Shown here: in pieces, positions 11,168-23,039 of the stretch
Position numbering within the stretch: the first letter of the stretch is position 1
Layout: each line of letters opens with the position of its first letter
Assembly: GCA_027946365.1 (NCBI GenBank)
Contig: JAPEUQ010000007.1
Coordinates: forward strand, 930,001-994,000
Direction: 5' to 3'
Length of the DNA: 64,000 nucleotides
Source of the DNA: Kalmusia sp. IMI 367209
Lineage: Eukaryota > Ascomycota > Dothideomycetes > Pleosporales > Didymosphaeriaceae
Made by a program: the position numbers and the translations under genes
Notes under the pieces: model-generated
Seen by the model: only the letters and a program-made list of their open reading frames with translations
The model's database searches: none
Told to the model about the DNA's origin: nothing

Positions 11168-11628
11168 TGTTTGAACAACGTGTCGTGCTAGGCACAATTT
11201 CTTTTGTACCCTTTAGTGTGAAAGTAGTGAAAAGCAGCAGCATAGATTTCCTGTTGGAACGGGAGCGCGTATTGCATATAGCCGCCGTTCTGAAAGCTTT
11301 TCGCGGGTCAGGCTTGTATTACTTTTGTAGAGACTAAGGAGGCTAGGACGCCCGATATGGTAGCGTTTAGTGATAGTCAGGAATGGAACTTCAAAATGAA
11401 CCCAAATTAGAACCCAAGTAATGTGGTGATGCTTAGCTGCGCTTGGTGCACACAGATGCAGGTGATAACACCTATGTCAAAGGTATTGAAGTACTTGGCC
11501 GTATAACTCATGAATTCATATACGTTTCATCCAGAAACTGGTATCCTATTTGTGATGCAGACATTAGTGTACACCCGGAGTAACGCTTGTATCCTATGCA
11601 CGCAATCATACACCAAACTCTCGCCCCA
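11168..11628. other. Convergent intergenic region, no gene seen
   Basis: About 460 bases between the 3' ends of TAM41 and the GEN1-like gene. Nothing beyond expected UTR sequence is visible. Confidence 0.4.
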
Positions 11629-14471
11629 CTAACAAAGATCCAAAACCTCGATCTCGCTCTCCCTCCACCGTCTCCTGTCCTTTCCCTTCAGCACCAGCCT
11701 TACATCATTCCCTTCTTTCACAGGGCTCTCTGCATCAACGTAGGTCCATGCACCGACGAGACTTTCCCTAAGCACGATCTCTCGTTTCTTCTTAGCTTGG
11801 GTCTTCCATGCTGCAGGAGGCGAATCTTTACGCGTAGCAGCATTAGAGGAGATAGACTCGTGGCTACGAGGTGAGCGGCGCAAATTCGATTCAGGCAGTA
11901 GTGATGCAGATAGGGGAGCCGGACATGTCACAGGCGGTGATGCAGAGGCTGGCGGCAGTGACGAGAGCTGGGTCATATCTAGGGTTTCTACCTCCGGTGA
12001 GGCGGACTTTCTTTTGTGGAAGCGAGGTGAGGTCCGACATGAACTCGCCTCAGGTCTCGCTTTCGTTTTTGGGTTTTCCCTAGTAGAAGATGAAATAATC
12101 GATGTATTCGACGCATTAGTTGAGATGAGGACTAATGGTAGGCGATTAGACGAAGCTGAGGTATCGGCTCGCGTGGACTTCACTCGAGTTGTGAGTTCTT
12201 GTGGAGATGATAGCGTCAGATCGAGGGTCTCCACAGCCTCTTCCGCTATTTCAAATCGTGGTGCTCTTGGCATTAGTGGCGGATGAACTACAGGAACGGT
12301 CTTCCGGGTCTTCGTAGGTGTACCGACCGGCGACCTCCATGCGTCTAGTGTTGATTGTTTTATCTTTCCTGGAGAGGTTGTTACAGACGCAGCACGCATA
12401 ATAAGGGATGCCTCTGGATTCTTCAGTGCTTGTGTTCGGGCCTTTTTTGCTGGAGCTTGTGATGGAGATGGTAACGGGGGAGGATCTACCAGGTCTAACG
12501 TTTCTATCATGTCTGACGGTAAGGATTTGGGTAAATCGAGAGCAGTGGTGGGGTTCGAGGGAAGAGTATGTGCGCGCTGCATTGGCCCACGTCTCCTTTT
12601 CGTGACGCTGGATGGCAACTCTGATACTGGTGAATGCGACTTCTCCCTCGCACATCGGGGTGGGATATCCTCGTTATTCCTGATAGGCGACGAGGATAGA
12701 AGACTAACAATCGGACTTCTAGATTTCTTTGTAGGCTGAGGTGCCGCAGTGATGTGCGCCTTTAATGGTGCTTGTGAGAGCTTAACGCCCGGTTTCGTGA
12801 CTTTAGTGAAGTTCTGGATAGAAATTTGTGCTGAATTGTCGGTTGTCTTCGTGCGCCTGCCTCCGCGAGCTTTGGGTGCCGTCGTGCCAGCATCGTTCGC
12901 TGAGGCTGGCCGTTTCGACCTGCATTGTCTCTGTCGTTCTGCCTCCCAGTCCTGGACTTTCAGGGGTACACCGACTTTTACGTAAGTCTCCATAACCCAT
13001 ACTCGAGCAGGCTTGCTAGGGTCAAACTTTGTCGGTCCACGCTTCTTAGGGCCTTCAGGATCGTCGTCGATTTCTAATGGGATCTCATCATCTAAATCGA
13101 CTTCTGGGCCTGGAGACATTTCTATATCTTCATCCAGCTCTTCAGTACTTAAATCAATTTTTACGAGCTCGATAGGCGTGAAGCTGACCCGAAGCTCGAT
13201 GCTGCTGTCTGTAATTATGTGCTGTCGTTTGCCGTGAATGCCCTTGACTAGGAGCGCTTCATCTTCTTGAACAGCTTGAAGATCGTTTGAAGGAAATTTT
13301 TCGGTCTGTTCGCCTCTCAAACGCAGATGACGGACAAGGAGCGATGGTGCTAGACTACGGATGAAGTGCTTCGCGCCTTCTAATTTTACCCATTCGAACG
13401 CATCGTGCGTGAAGCTCCGCAACCCAGGGAAATCAAGATCTTGATCCCAATTAATGGACCTTCTGAGCTTATCTAGACCAGCTTGGTTCGAAATGGCGGG
13501 ATGCGTGTAGTAACCTAGGATATCAGATCGAGGGAAGTCATCCGGAATGGTCATGCTAGGACGCTTTCTGTTGAAGAGTTTATTCTCGTTCGTCTTCAGC
13601 TCGTGCTGCAAACGCTCTCGCCATTCTCGTATACCTTTCGTGTCGCCCCTCGCAAGCTGGCACAGATCCTTTCCGAAGCCTGCTCTTGCTGCCTCACAGG
13701 CGGTCTTCGGCCCACACCCGGGAATGCCTTCTGGGACATAGTCTCCACCGCTCATCAAGGCGACTAGTATCATACCCTCGCGATCCAAACCCGAAGGCCC
13801 AGTCTTTGTGTCGACAGCATTATATACATTGACGTGGGTAGGCGTCTTGCTCGACTTCTGCTCCGGCGACCAGTTGCGGATAGTGACACCGCTGCCGAAC
13901 ATGAGGGTATCGACATCTTCACTTAGTACTGCGTCTACAATACCTTCCCTCTGTAGCAGTGCACATTCGGCCTCTGCCTCGCCCGGCGCAAGATGTATAG
14001 GAAAACCAAATTGTTTGAGCAATTGCTTGGCTAGGAATTCGGGTATTGATGCGACACTGGTGCCGGGTCCGCCAGTTTTCTTGTTGCGCTTAAAGGGAGG
14101 CTTGTTCGGACCGTCGAAGACAAAGATGGGGTGGATAGAGAGGGCGATCAGGCGCAGAAGGCGGTAGTAGAAGGTTCGCAGGGCGGGATTAGTGCCGCCT
14201 ATCCGTGGACACGACACATTAGCAGCTGTCACAAGTGCTTTGATTACATCTGTGGCTACCTTTGCTGGCCTGGATCTGGAAGAGCCATATGGAAACGTCG
14301 ATAGCGATGCGCAGTGGTCTGCCCGTCTCTTCGAACTTGTCCAAGGCGAGCTTTGAAAGGGCGACGCGCCGACCAGGGCCGATCTCTTTGTAGATGCTGC
14401 AAGCAGTCAGTCGGTGCGACACATATCAACGCGAAGGGTGAAGGGACAAATGCATACCCTTGGATGCCCAT
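11629..14471 (-). CDS. GEN1: XPG/Rad2-family Holliday junction resolvase, GEN1/Yen1 type
   Basis: Three exons, 14471-14458, 14396-14260 and 14198-11629, with two 61-nt introns, encode 906 residues. The frame is continuous across both junctions. The N-region reads MGIQG, IYKEIGPGRRVALSKLAL, then RPLRIAIDVSIWLFQIQA, with the first metal-binding Asp in IAIDVS. The I-region has HLAPGEAEAECALLQ and LSEDVDTLMFG, followed by the helix-hairpin-helix part MSGGDYVPEGIPGCGPKTA. These are the acidic residues of the active site. A beta-rich part around RVSFTPIELVKI precedes acidic linkers. The last roughly 450 residues are disordered and rich in Ser/Pro and basic patches, as in Yen1 where cell-cycle phosphorylation acts (inference). 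It cuts Holliday junctions in late mitosis. It is head-to-head with an AT-hook gene. Confidence 0.9.
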
Positions 14472-14675
14472 GCTTCATCGTCCCCGGGTGCGATTCTAGG
14501 GCTCCCACCTGTGCAATGCAGGTGGTGTAGGCGCCAGTCTCCACAAAGGCCCGATAAGATTGTTGCCATGACGACGCGCCGGAACACGCGCACCGAACAG
14601 CCCACCGACACGCATTCTTCATTCTTGCATTCTTGCATTCCTAGCACACGGTATCGCACGCACACACGACACAAG
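14472..14675. promoter_or_regulatory. Bidirectional promoter between the GEN1-like and AT-hook genes
   Basis: About 200 bases separate the GEN1-like ATG (14471, minus) from the preferred AT-hook ATG (14676, plus). The stretch contains a short repeat of cattcttg (near 14615-14640) and an ACACACGACACAAG run just before the plus-strand start. Confidence 0.45.
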
Positions 14676-17600
14676 ATGGCTTCCGACGACAGCTGTGTCG
14701 AGTCATCGCCCGACCCGCTACTTGCCTCCATCACCGAAACCAGGATACGCGCGCCAAAACAAGCCCTTACGTCAAGCTCGCCCAGCAAGCAAAATCGCAG
14801 GCCCAGCATCGACCTCTACTCGCCGTCGAAACAAATGGAACAACTGGTACTGAACACGCCACGCACGGGAGGCGCGAGTCCCTGGCGTATCAAAGTCACG
14901 GTGCAGGCCGAGCCCGGCAGCGACGCAGAGAACATGGACTCCCCATCTGTCAGGCGCGTGACGCGCACTAAGACAACGACTATCCCGCTGAAAGACGCCG
15001 ACGCACCATCACCCGTCAAGCGTCGTGGACGGCCGAGAAAATCGGACGCAGCCACGCCCGCGCAAAAACGGAGCGGGACACCCGTCAGAAAGAGAGCCGC
15101 CTCAAAGACGCGTCGGCCAAGTGTAGGCCCAGATTCTAGTGCGGCCGATGCAGAAACGGATGCTACGCCGAAGAAGCGGAGGGGTCGTCCACGGAAGACC
15201 ATTCCGCTACCCACGGACAACGAGTCGACGCCTGCCACCCAGGCGTCCTCATCGCAAGACATCTGGACTGATATCAGCGTGGCTGATGCGGACACGCGTG
15301 CACTACCAAACAAGCGGAGAGGCCGCCCTCGAAATATTGCCCGACCCTCTACAGAGGGTGAGCCTACGCTAGTCGTCGAGGGCTCTTCGCCCCAGACGGA
15401 TTCGGCGCGGAAGCTTAAAGAGCGCCAGAGCACACCCGCTACGAATGGCAAAGTCTTGATCGAGGTATCTTCAGACGAAGGGACCGAGCAGGAGTGCGAC
15501 ATCCACACTCCGTCGGACACTGACAACGAGTATCAAATCCCTCAAAGGCAGCAATTAGAAGAAGCCACCGAACATCCTCACGATTTGAAGTCTCCAGAAA
15601 AGCCTTTAATTGAGAATTTCGGATGTGATGACGAGGAGCATGAAGAGACTTATTTTGCTCTTGATGAAGGCGCCACAAGAATGCCCGATGACACAACCAT
15701 AATTGATAGCGAGAATTTCAGTATGATCTCGGTCGACTCTTTACCCAGCGGCGGAAGTTTGACAAGCCCTGCAAATGGCTCAACTGGCGCGACCCCCACC
15801 GCGACTGATCATACGTCTATTCAAAATCATGCCTATCTCAGTATCCCGTCCACCGGTCTGCACGGAAAGGGCAGTCCAAGGACGGACACTCAACCGTCGC
15901 CCGCGCCCCCATGCGCAACAATACCTTCGCCTCAGGCCAAAATTTCTCCCCTAGCTGCACCGCCACGATATAAAACACCCTCGGTAGAACCTTGTGAACT
16001 TTTTGACCCGCCCCTCATTGAACCTGCGCGACTTTCTCCAACTGAAGCTCAAACACCGAAGATTGGACGAGTGGTCAAAGCCGGGGTTGCTCTTCAAGGT
16101 GTCCTGGATCCAAATCGTGTAAGCCCGGAAGCGAAGACTACCGACGAACGACGCGACCACCTTGATGATCTTTTTCGTGGCTTCAGTGAAAAGACTAGAC
16201 GGGAACTTCAAGCCGGCCTACGGCTCGGTGAACAGCTAGCGAGGCAACACGGATCAACGCAGCTCTCTTCGCCTTCACTATCTAGCCCTATCAAGGCCAT
16301 ACACCCAAGTTGCTCCGATGAAGATCCTTTTCCCCCAAATATTGTGTCACAACAGTCTCGTTTACTCACCCCCGAGGAGCGGGACGACTTCACCGCTTCC
16401 GCCACACCACCGATCGAGGTGCAATACCCACCCTTGCGCACTAGCAACCAAGATTCGCACCTACTAAGTCCCGTCAGCAGTCCAGAAGGGGATGGAGACG
16501 AAATGAGTTGGAGGGTTGACACACCCCCCCACGCAACCCATTAATCAGGAAGGTCAACGAGCTCCAGATTTAGATGTATCCTGTGGACCTTTGAAGGGAA
16601 AAAATTCTGTAGCTGTATGGAGTGAAACAGCTGATCAGGCTCCGATCGTTTCTAGAGCTGGTAATGCCCGCAGCGACGAAGATCCGCACATTCAAGACTT
16701 GTTCGCTCCAGATGGCTTCACCAGGCCGGCTCGTGGCAAACTGCCTAGGACATGGCGAAGGGAAAGTTCAGGTGATTTTCAATACAGCGATGAAGCTGAG
16801 GTATCTGAAATGATAACCCCTCCACCTACTGAGTCCGACGAGTCTCCTGCACTAGAGGTTGATAAGGAAAAGAGTCGACTATTGCAGTCTACAGTAGTAG
16901 AAGAGCTGGAAGACGAGTTCGAAGATGAAAGTGACAGAAGCGATGATACCGGGATGTTCTTCCAGTCGAACATGCCTCATCTTTTCCGCAAGAAGGGGTC
17001 GAGCAAACTAGAGAGAAAGAGTCAAACCCAGAAAGTAGATCTCACTTCACTTCTAGACCAGAGTTTGCTCCCGGAGTCATCTCCACCACCGGCTTCCCAA
17101 ACGCCTGTAATGAACAAACAAAATCCGTTCACAAGCATTCCGCCGCAGTTTTCGACGCTTCTTTCATCTCCAGTCAAAGGAAGTCCTTTGAGACAAGAGC
17201 TGCGAGGTTCTGATATATCATCAGGATCTGCTCAACAGTTATTCGATGAATCTACCTTACCATTGGCGCCCAGCTCCCCGTTCCATACCTTTGTTGAAGG
17301 CGATACTGCACGATCCATGGCATCAGATCAGCGACAGTTGATGCGCGAACTAGGCGAGACAGATTCAAGTCTGCGACGCATTCGGGATGAGGCAGACGAC
17401 TACCTCGACGCTTATGAGCCGCAAGAGCGTACCCTGCACGATCTCACCGAGGTCACTGAGCCAAGCAGGACTTGGCACAAAGACACTACGAGGTTAACAT
17501 CAAGCCCACCAAAACAGATATTAGAGGAAAGCATACTCAGGTCCGATCGCACACATGTTCCGCTATTCAAGGGTCATTCTTCATCTAACACCCAATTGTC

Positions 17601-18255
17601 CCACTATGTATTGTCACCCGGATCCAACAATGCTTCAGACAAAGCTACCACAACCGCTACGGCGCGCACAATAAACAAAGAACCTGCCCTTCCTTCAGCA
17701 GGTATTTCCAGCCATCTCTCTTCAGCGCCCTCAACCGCGATGAGGACTGCATTTTCACCATCGCATCCTGCACTCAAGAAGCTCGACTATTTGCCTAAAG
17801 TGGAGCCATGGACCAAAACGCATTACAAGGTTCTTGACGCACTATACCAGCTGTATAAGAAACAGCCCAAAACATTCTCGCCCACAAACTCTGTCAATGC
17901 CGACATCAACGCCGCGCTCTTGTCTGACTTCCTCAAAACTACTGAGCTTCCTTTCATAGACGCTCGTTACCGCGCCTGGGGGTACAGTGTCATCTTCACA
18001 GGTCCACTCGTCGTGTTATGTGCAGCGTACATGCAACTTCTGACTCTGGAAGACATGTCAGAATACGAGAATTTGGCGGGCAAGGAAATCCAGATAGGTG
18101 ACTGTGGACCGGGAGCTATTGGCGATGAGATTGTGGCTGAGAAGGTAGTGGAGAGGTTAGCAACTATCATCCTAGGGGAGGCAGTGAGGAGAGATGAGAA
18201 AAAAGGGAAGATGGTAGATAAGAGTGGGTGGTTGAAAGTGGAGTGGCCGCAATAG
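14676..18255 (+). CDS. AT-hook DNA-binding protein, unknown role, with a frame change near 16525
   Basis: Reading begins at ATG 14676 (MASDDSC, good start context). An in-frame ATG at 14460 overlaps the GEN1-like first exon and is less likely. Three AT hooks of the type KRRGRPRK lie around residues 110-210. They are followed by a long acidic and Ser/Pro-rich disordered part. The C-terminal 150 residues are ordered (YLPKVEPWTKTHYKVLDALY, then SVIFTGPLVVLCAAYMQLL) and look like a family-specific domain I do not recognise. The frame changes between the two halves. Either one base too many is present in a run of seven C (about 16523-16529), or an intron from 16473 to 16548 (76 nt, phase 0, weak donor GTCAGC) is removed. 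Both give a continuous protein of roughly 1,170-1,190 residues. A nuclear chromatin role is likely from the AT hooks. Confidence 0.75.
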
Positions 18256-18925
18256 TGTCATAGCGATGTGCTCAGGGTGTTGGTTCCGATGCATGAGAGG
18301 CTCGTATTAGCGCGGGGTTTGGGTATCCGTATACGGATTTTGGCGTTTATGTTCTTGGGCGCTGGGTCGGCTTATGATACCTCTGTTATGATATGTTTTT
18401 GATGTCTGACGAAAATGCCGAGTCTCATACTTCTACTTTGATCTTGCGGTTGTGATAGTTCAAGTGACCTACTCCAATTCATCCACGCATGTATAGAAGT
18501 GAATCGTCCTAGACCTTGTCATTGCCAACGTAGGTCTCATTTGTCGCTCATAACGAACGCATGTGCTACAAATTTTAGTGGAGTGTAGCGATATCTTGAA
18601 ATGTTTCTTATAGTGAGACTTTTTGCACTAAGATATCAGACTTGCCAGAACAGTCCCCTACAGTGGGTAATATTGAATGTATTCATTAATCCAGCATTAA
18701 AATTTAGACATTGATTATAGTCGACATTGCCTCCCGAGTTTATTATCCGGCAAAGAAACACGACCAATAACTCTTATCCTGCCCAATACGCCATGCCGGA
18801 CGAGTGTGAATAGAAGTGGTCGAATGGGAATACTGGTGCGACTTGCAGTGAAATTTTTCCAAATATGGTCCGTGACGGAAGTTATCCCGCAGTATCCGAT
18901 AACAGTCTCTCCCAAGCACCTTTCT
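18256..18925. other. Convergent intergenic region, no gene seen
   Basis: About 670 bases between the end of the AT-hook gene and the end of the small membrane protein. The sequence becomes more AT-rich here and stays so to about 22.9 kb. Confidence 0.4.
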
Positions 18926-19504
18926 TCAATTGCCTCGCAATCGCGTCTTATTTCGATCATGAATCATAACCGCAGCTGCTATCAAGACTATAAGCCATAG
19001 CACACCTATGAGCACTTGGAACGTGGCGATTGCGCCCCAAAGGCCCTTGAAGATCTCCTTCCAGTTGTTCTCCTGTACCGAGAGGCTGATTAAAATGGCA
19101 AAGCTCCCGCAAATGATCCAGGCAAGGAATGCAAACAGCGACACGCAGATTTGGACGATGGGATGCAAGCGGTTCTTTAACGCACACACCAATATGACCG
19201 GAAAGAGGCCTGTGTCGTAGCCAAGGGGCAGGAGCCATACCAGAAGTGTTGTGCATGTATTGTTGTAAGCCCAACAGTCGTTGAGTGGTGGGTGAGGAAG
19301 GTCTGAAGTGATAGGTATTCCTGCGTGGACTAACGTCCGGCGTTTCGAGGTGAAGTAGTTGTTCAATCCCATTACGGTAGCGAACATTGCCCACTCGATG
19401 AGGTCAAGCACTCCAATACATCCAAGGATGGTGACGAGGAGTCTCGGAGTCGACCCAGGTTGGTGTATGTTGGGATAAGCCGTGTTGACACTTTCTGTTT
19501 GCAT
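18926..19504 (-). CDS. Small predicted four-span membrane protein, unknown function
   Basis: Single exon, 192 residues from ATG 19504. Four hydrophobic segments are visible: LLVTILGCIGVLDLIEWAMF, then TLLVWLLPLGYDTGLFPVIL, then IVQICVSLFAFLAWIICGSF, and LIGVLWLIVLIAAAVMI near the C-terminus. The tail is short and basic (HDRNKTRLRGN). Two Cys and an Asn-rich stretch lie in the loop between TM1 and TM2. I do not recognise the family; four-TM proteins of this size are common and poorly characterised in fungi. It sits beside an AT-rich decayed region, so it could be lineage-specific. The open frame with clearly spaced hydrophobic segments supports a real gene. Confidence 0.55.
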   Translation of the reverse strand: MQTESVNTAYPNIHQPGSTPRLLVTILGCIGVLDLIEWAMFATVMGLNNYFTSKRRTLVHAGIPITSDLPHPPLNDCWAYNNTCTTLLVWLLPLGYDTGLFPVILVCALKNRLHPIVQICVSLFAFLAWIICGSFAILISLSVQENNWKEIFKGLWGAIATFQVLIGVLWLIVLIAAAVMIHDRNKTRLRGN

Positions 19505-20039
19505 TTTTTCTGTAGAGTAGAACGTGAACAATGCGCAATTATGGGGACTGCGTTGCTTATAATATATACCATATTACTGCGGCCGTTCGTAACCAGTCGC
19601 AAAACATAGTGGTACACAAAGTCGACCTCTTGGAATTTACCTGCACCTCTCCACGGCTTACATATGCTTCAATAACGACTACAGAGTACTGCACAGCCTC
19701 GTTGTAATGGCTTCTTCATTGATGCAAAACCTTGAAATAGGATTCCATCGGTGAGTGACGAACTCGGGTCCTAAAATGTATACTTGGCGGAGGCTGAGTC
19801 GGGACTGGGGTACACACCCATCGTTACTAGACTTGCCGTACATCCTACAAAGTCAGCCTTGTCTTGCTGATGGCGTAGTGATGACGAATATTGGTGATAT
19901 ACATGTACAAGAACCCGCTCGTGTTTATCATACTAAGGACTTAAGCTAAAAAGAGTGTTATTATGAATATACTAATAATCTTACAAGTTATAGCCCTATC
20001 AAATATTTATGGGAAATCTATCAGTTTCCGTAGTCGATT
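19505..20039. other. AT-rich intergenic region, no gene seen
   Basis: Short ORFs only. It forms the start of the AT-richer tract that holds the HET pseudogene. Confidence 0.4.
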
Positions 20040-21950
20040 GCATGTCCGAGACACTTTGTTAGAGTAACTATATGTGAACATCCGCCAATTTGTACGATCC
20101 ATTTGCGTCACTCCAATTCGGGAAGCAATGTCAGCGCTCCATACAATGAGGAACAGCATGACTTGCCGTTCGCAGTGAGCCAAAACAATAAACTCGAATA
20201 CGTCGTGTGATTGAGTTTCGCACCACCTCTTCGGGATTGTAAGCGAAGGCTTTACCCTCTGAGTTTTCGTGACCGAACAATGTGCAATGTATGTAAGGCG
20301 ATGCAACATGGTCAAATCTAGCGGCATTGACCGTAACTCGCAATTTCACGGAGGTCATCCAAAACATAAGAACTCCAGAATAAATATTGCCGGGTATTTG
20401 CTCGTGAATAAATGTAACGGTGCTGACCAGTCTGTGTTGAGATCTGGGTATCCAATGCTTCACGGCCTACGGCACCTTCTGCTAGATCTTGACTAAGTGC
20501 CTCCATTGTCTCGTTGGAGACCTGATATGGATCCCCATTGACGGTGATTTTGTACCAGGTCAAGGCTTATTTCATCGCTAGATGGTTAGAGTATGTTGTC
20601 TGGCCTGACTATGACGCCTACGTCCACGACGGAAATTCTTTTCTCCAATGCGGGTTGCGTATCAGATATCCGGATGGTGTAATTTTGTAGCCTTAAAGAA
20701 GAGCACGGTCGAAGAGGCGCTCGGGTAAGCCCCAGCACAATCTCGACTCGTAAATAGTCGCGATAAGCTGCAACGCAGCAAAAGATGCCCTCAAAACATC
20801 GCTTTCCCTTGCGAATTCCTCATTGAATAAGTAGAGAGAAGATCCTCGTAAGGCGAAAGCGATAATGATTTCCGGGTTATCTCCAACGCCTTAGTAACAT
20901 CAATATATGTTTTCAGTTCATGAGTCCGACTGACTAGTCTCGAGTTTCCGAAGGTACTGCCTTCACTTGTTGTTCTCTCTGGGTCAGATATTGGAAGTAT
21001 ATCTGATAGGCCGTGAAGATAAGACATCTCCAGGACAACAGCCTTTCTTGGTGGGTCCAACCTCTATTGTTCCACCTCACTGATTCAATGATTGGATTTC
21101 TATCATCGTTTAGTAACGTGGTTCGCAGTTCCAATGAATGAACCTCTTCCGTTCGTTGGATCGATAATTGAGACCCTGACTTTAGCCCAGGAAGCCCTGC
21201 AGTGGCCCCAGCCACAACTGTCAACAAAGCTGAGGAGTGAACTCTATTTATCTGGGCAACTTGTTTGTCTACTTCTGTTTTGTCATCTTGATTGATACAG
21301 AGCCCATCAATCCAGACGCGTTGTTCACCAAGTTCGCGCACAAGAGCGATAGTATCCTGGATAGGTCTGGGAAGCGCATTATGTACCTTACTCACATCGG
21401 CCTTGGTATTTCCATTCTCAACATTTCTATGAACCAGTCGCATTTGTACCGAGCCCCAGATGTAACGGAGTGCGGCGCAACAACAAGGCAGCGGTGCGTT
21501 GACTGTATTTAGAGAATAACGTCCAAAACTTTTAGACTCCTGGGAGGATCGTCCAGCGAGCCGCCGTGGCTATGAATGCAGCGTTTGTGGTCAGCAACGC
21601 ATCCACTGATCCAGGACATAACAAGACCCAGATCTACATGCGAATTGACGGATCGTGCCCTGTTCGATGACGAAAGGTGCTTCAGGATGGGGGGCTATTC
21701 TCCTCTGCAAACAGAATACGACGGTTGACTCTGTATTGGACGCCTGTCTCCCAGCCGAAGGGATCTCTCATAGTAAGAAAGACCTCCAGATTAATCTCCC
21801 CGTGGTTTTGACGTCGAAATGATACCAGAGCGCGGGAGAGTCGGCTCATGCCGTCAGTGTCAATATTGATTTTGATGGTATGGCATGCAAGTCGACACAT
21901 CGGGCAGTCCAATCTCCTGCGTACATCTTTCCAAAGACCGAGATACTAGT
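20040..21950 (-). pseudogene. Decayed HET-domain (heterokaryon incompatibility) gene
   Basis: Pieces of one HET protein appear in order on the minus strand but in several frames and with stops. From 5' to 3': DVRRRLDCPMCRLACHTI (about 21.9 kb), LVMSWISGCVADHKRCIHSH and SLKVLDVI (21.6-21.5 kb), RYIWGS, then LPRPIQDTIALVRELGEQRV and WIDGLCINQDD (21.4-21.2 kb), SVRWNNRGWTHQERLLSWRC (21.0 kb), NEEFARESDVLRASFAALQL (20.8 kb), LCWGLPERLFDRALL (20.7 kb), HWRKEFPSWT (20.6 kb), and a tail near VMLFLIVWSADIASRIGV (20.15 kb). These are the usual HET landmarks. Three stops, at 20693-20695, 20618-20620 and 20609-20611, fall where the family normally has Trp (RALLW, SWTW-A-SW-SG). HET proteins trigger cell death on contact with a genetically different strain; this copy cannot make the full protein. 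Confidence 0.82.
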
Positions 21951-22347
21951 CACGCGGGTTTCTGAGTTTGAACCTAGCCCCGGTTCTTAGCCAGCCTGTG
22001 AAGCTTTGGGATCCGTAGAACCCGGATTCAATTACTGTTTGAGCCTCCGTCCTACTTATGTCGACCCGCAACGCTAGTAGAACAATTCTGTCAACCATGA
22101 AGGTTACTATAGATGTTTGCAAGGTCAAACTATAAGATTCATGTCGGAATAAAGCGTTCAAATCAGCGTGTTGCGATTGGGGGTAGATGAGGTCTAATGT
22201 CAAACGATGAGGTCTAATGCGATAATGTATATCATGCTCGAGCAAACCACAGGTAGTCCAGGAGACTAACGTTAGCTGATGTTTAGCCTCGGGATAAGCT
22301 CCGGTCATCTGACTAAGTCGATTGCCCTGGAATAATACTACCCGCAA
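21946..22347 (-). CDS. Hypothetical ORF in frame with the 5' end of the HET pseudogene
   Basis: A 133-residue ORF directly upstream of the HET remnant. Its TAG stop (21946-21948) is followed in the same frame by YLGLWKDVRRRLDCPMCRLA, the apparent start of the conserved HET part. It may therefore be the original N-terminus of that gene rather than a separate gene. I see no domain; the text contains VDRIVLLALRVDISRTEAQT. It could also be chance. Confidence 0.3.
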   Translation of the reverse strand: MRVVLFQGNRLSQMTGAYPEAKHQLTLVSWTTCGLLEHDIHYRIRPHRLTLDLIYPQSQHADLNALFRHESYSLTLQTSIVTFMVDRIVLLALRVDISRTEAQTVIESGFYGSQSFTGWLRTGARFKLRNPRD

Positions 22348-22562
22348 GGGAAGTTATGTGTATGTTCGTATGCTGGAGCCGTACGAAGTTGATGAGCGTC
22401 TTGGACAGCCCTCTATTGAGCATCGGTTTAGCAGGAAATTGTTGTGATCGTGCAAGACGGGACTGAAAGAACAAAAAACTCCTCTGTGCAAAAAGGTATC
22501 AATCCTGCAGAGCAAGCACAAAGAATTGATGGGCGCAGAGTACCGTCGAATGGCAAAAAATT

Positions 22563-22649
22563 TTCCGTTACCGGGAGTCGAACCCTTACTTTTTGTCAGT
22601 TTAACATTTTTTGATGCAGTAGCAATGCGACTCACCGGCTCTCGTCGGA
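22563..22649 (-). tRNA. tRNA-like or Pol III element, possibly degenerate
   Basis: On the minus strand GGTTCGACTCC (22574-22584) matches the Pol III B-box/T-arm consensus exactly. It is followed by CGGTAACGGAA and then by a T6 run (22555-22560), a standard Pol III terminator. The 3' part resembles fungal tRNA-Glu. Upstream, TCCGAC (from 22649) can pair with only part of the 3' acceptor strand, the A box is poor, and I cannot place a convincing anticodon arm. The 87-base length would require an intron or a long variable arm. It is either an intron-bearing tRNA I cannot fold by eye or a decayed copy. Confidence 0.4.
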
Positions 22650-23039
22650 AGCTGACATTTACTCGTCGGAGTTCATGAAAGCGACGGATGCTAGCCGATC
22701 TGATGTGAATTAGTTTTGAGCAATTGAAGGTTGGATGCGACCAACACTTACACACCATAACGGATGTTATTGACGATTACTGCAATTTGCAAATATATAT
22801 ACTCTTAATTTTCTTATCAATAAATTCCAATCGCTCCGATCTGTGCAGCGCCTCGAGCTAATAAAGCGTGGGGCGACTCGGCACCAACCAACAATCGGAG
22901 CGAGGCGCCGATACCCACTGGCTAATCTCGACCAGCTCGAGCCCAGCCACGAGCGGCGTGACAGCGCGTTGTACGACGCGTCTCTCTAGTTGGCGCCTCG
23001 TCGCCTCGCAGCCCCTCGCAGCCCTCCCTTAACGGCATC

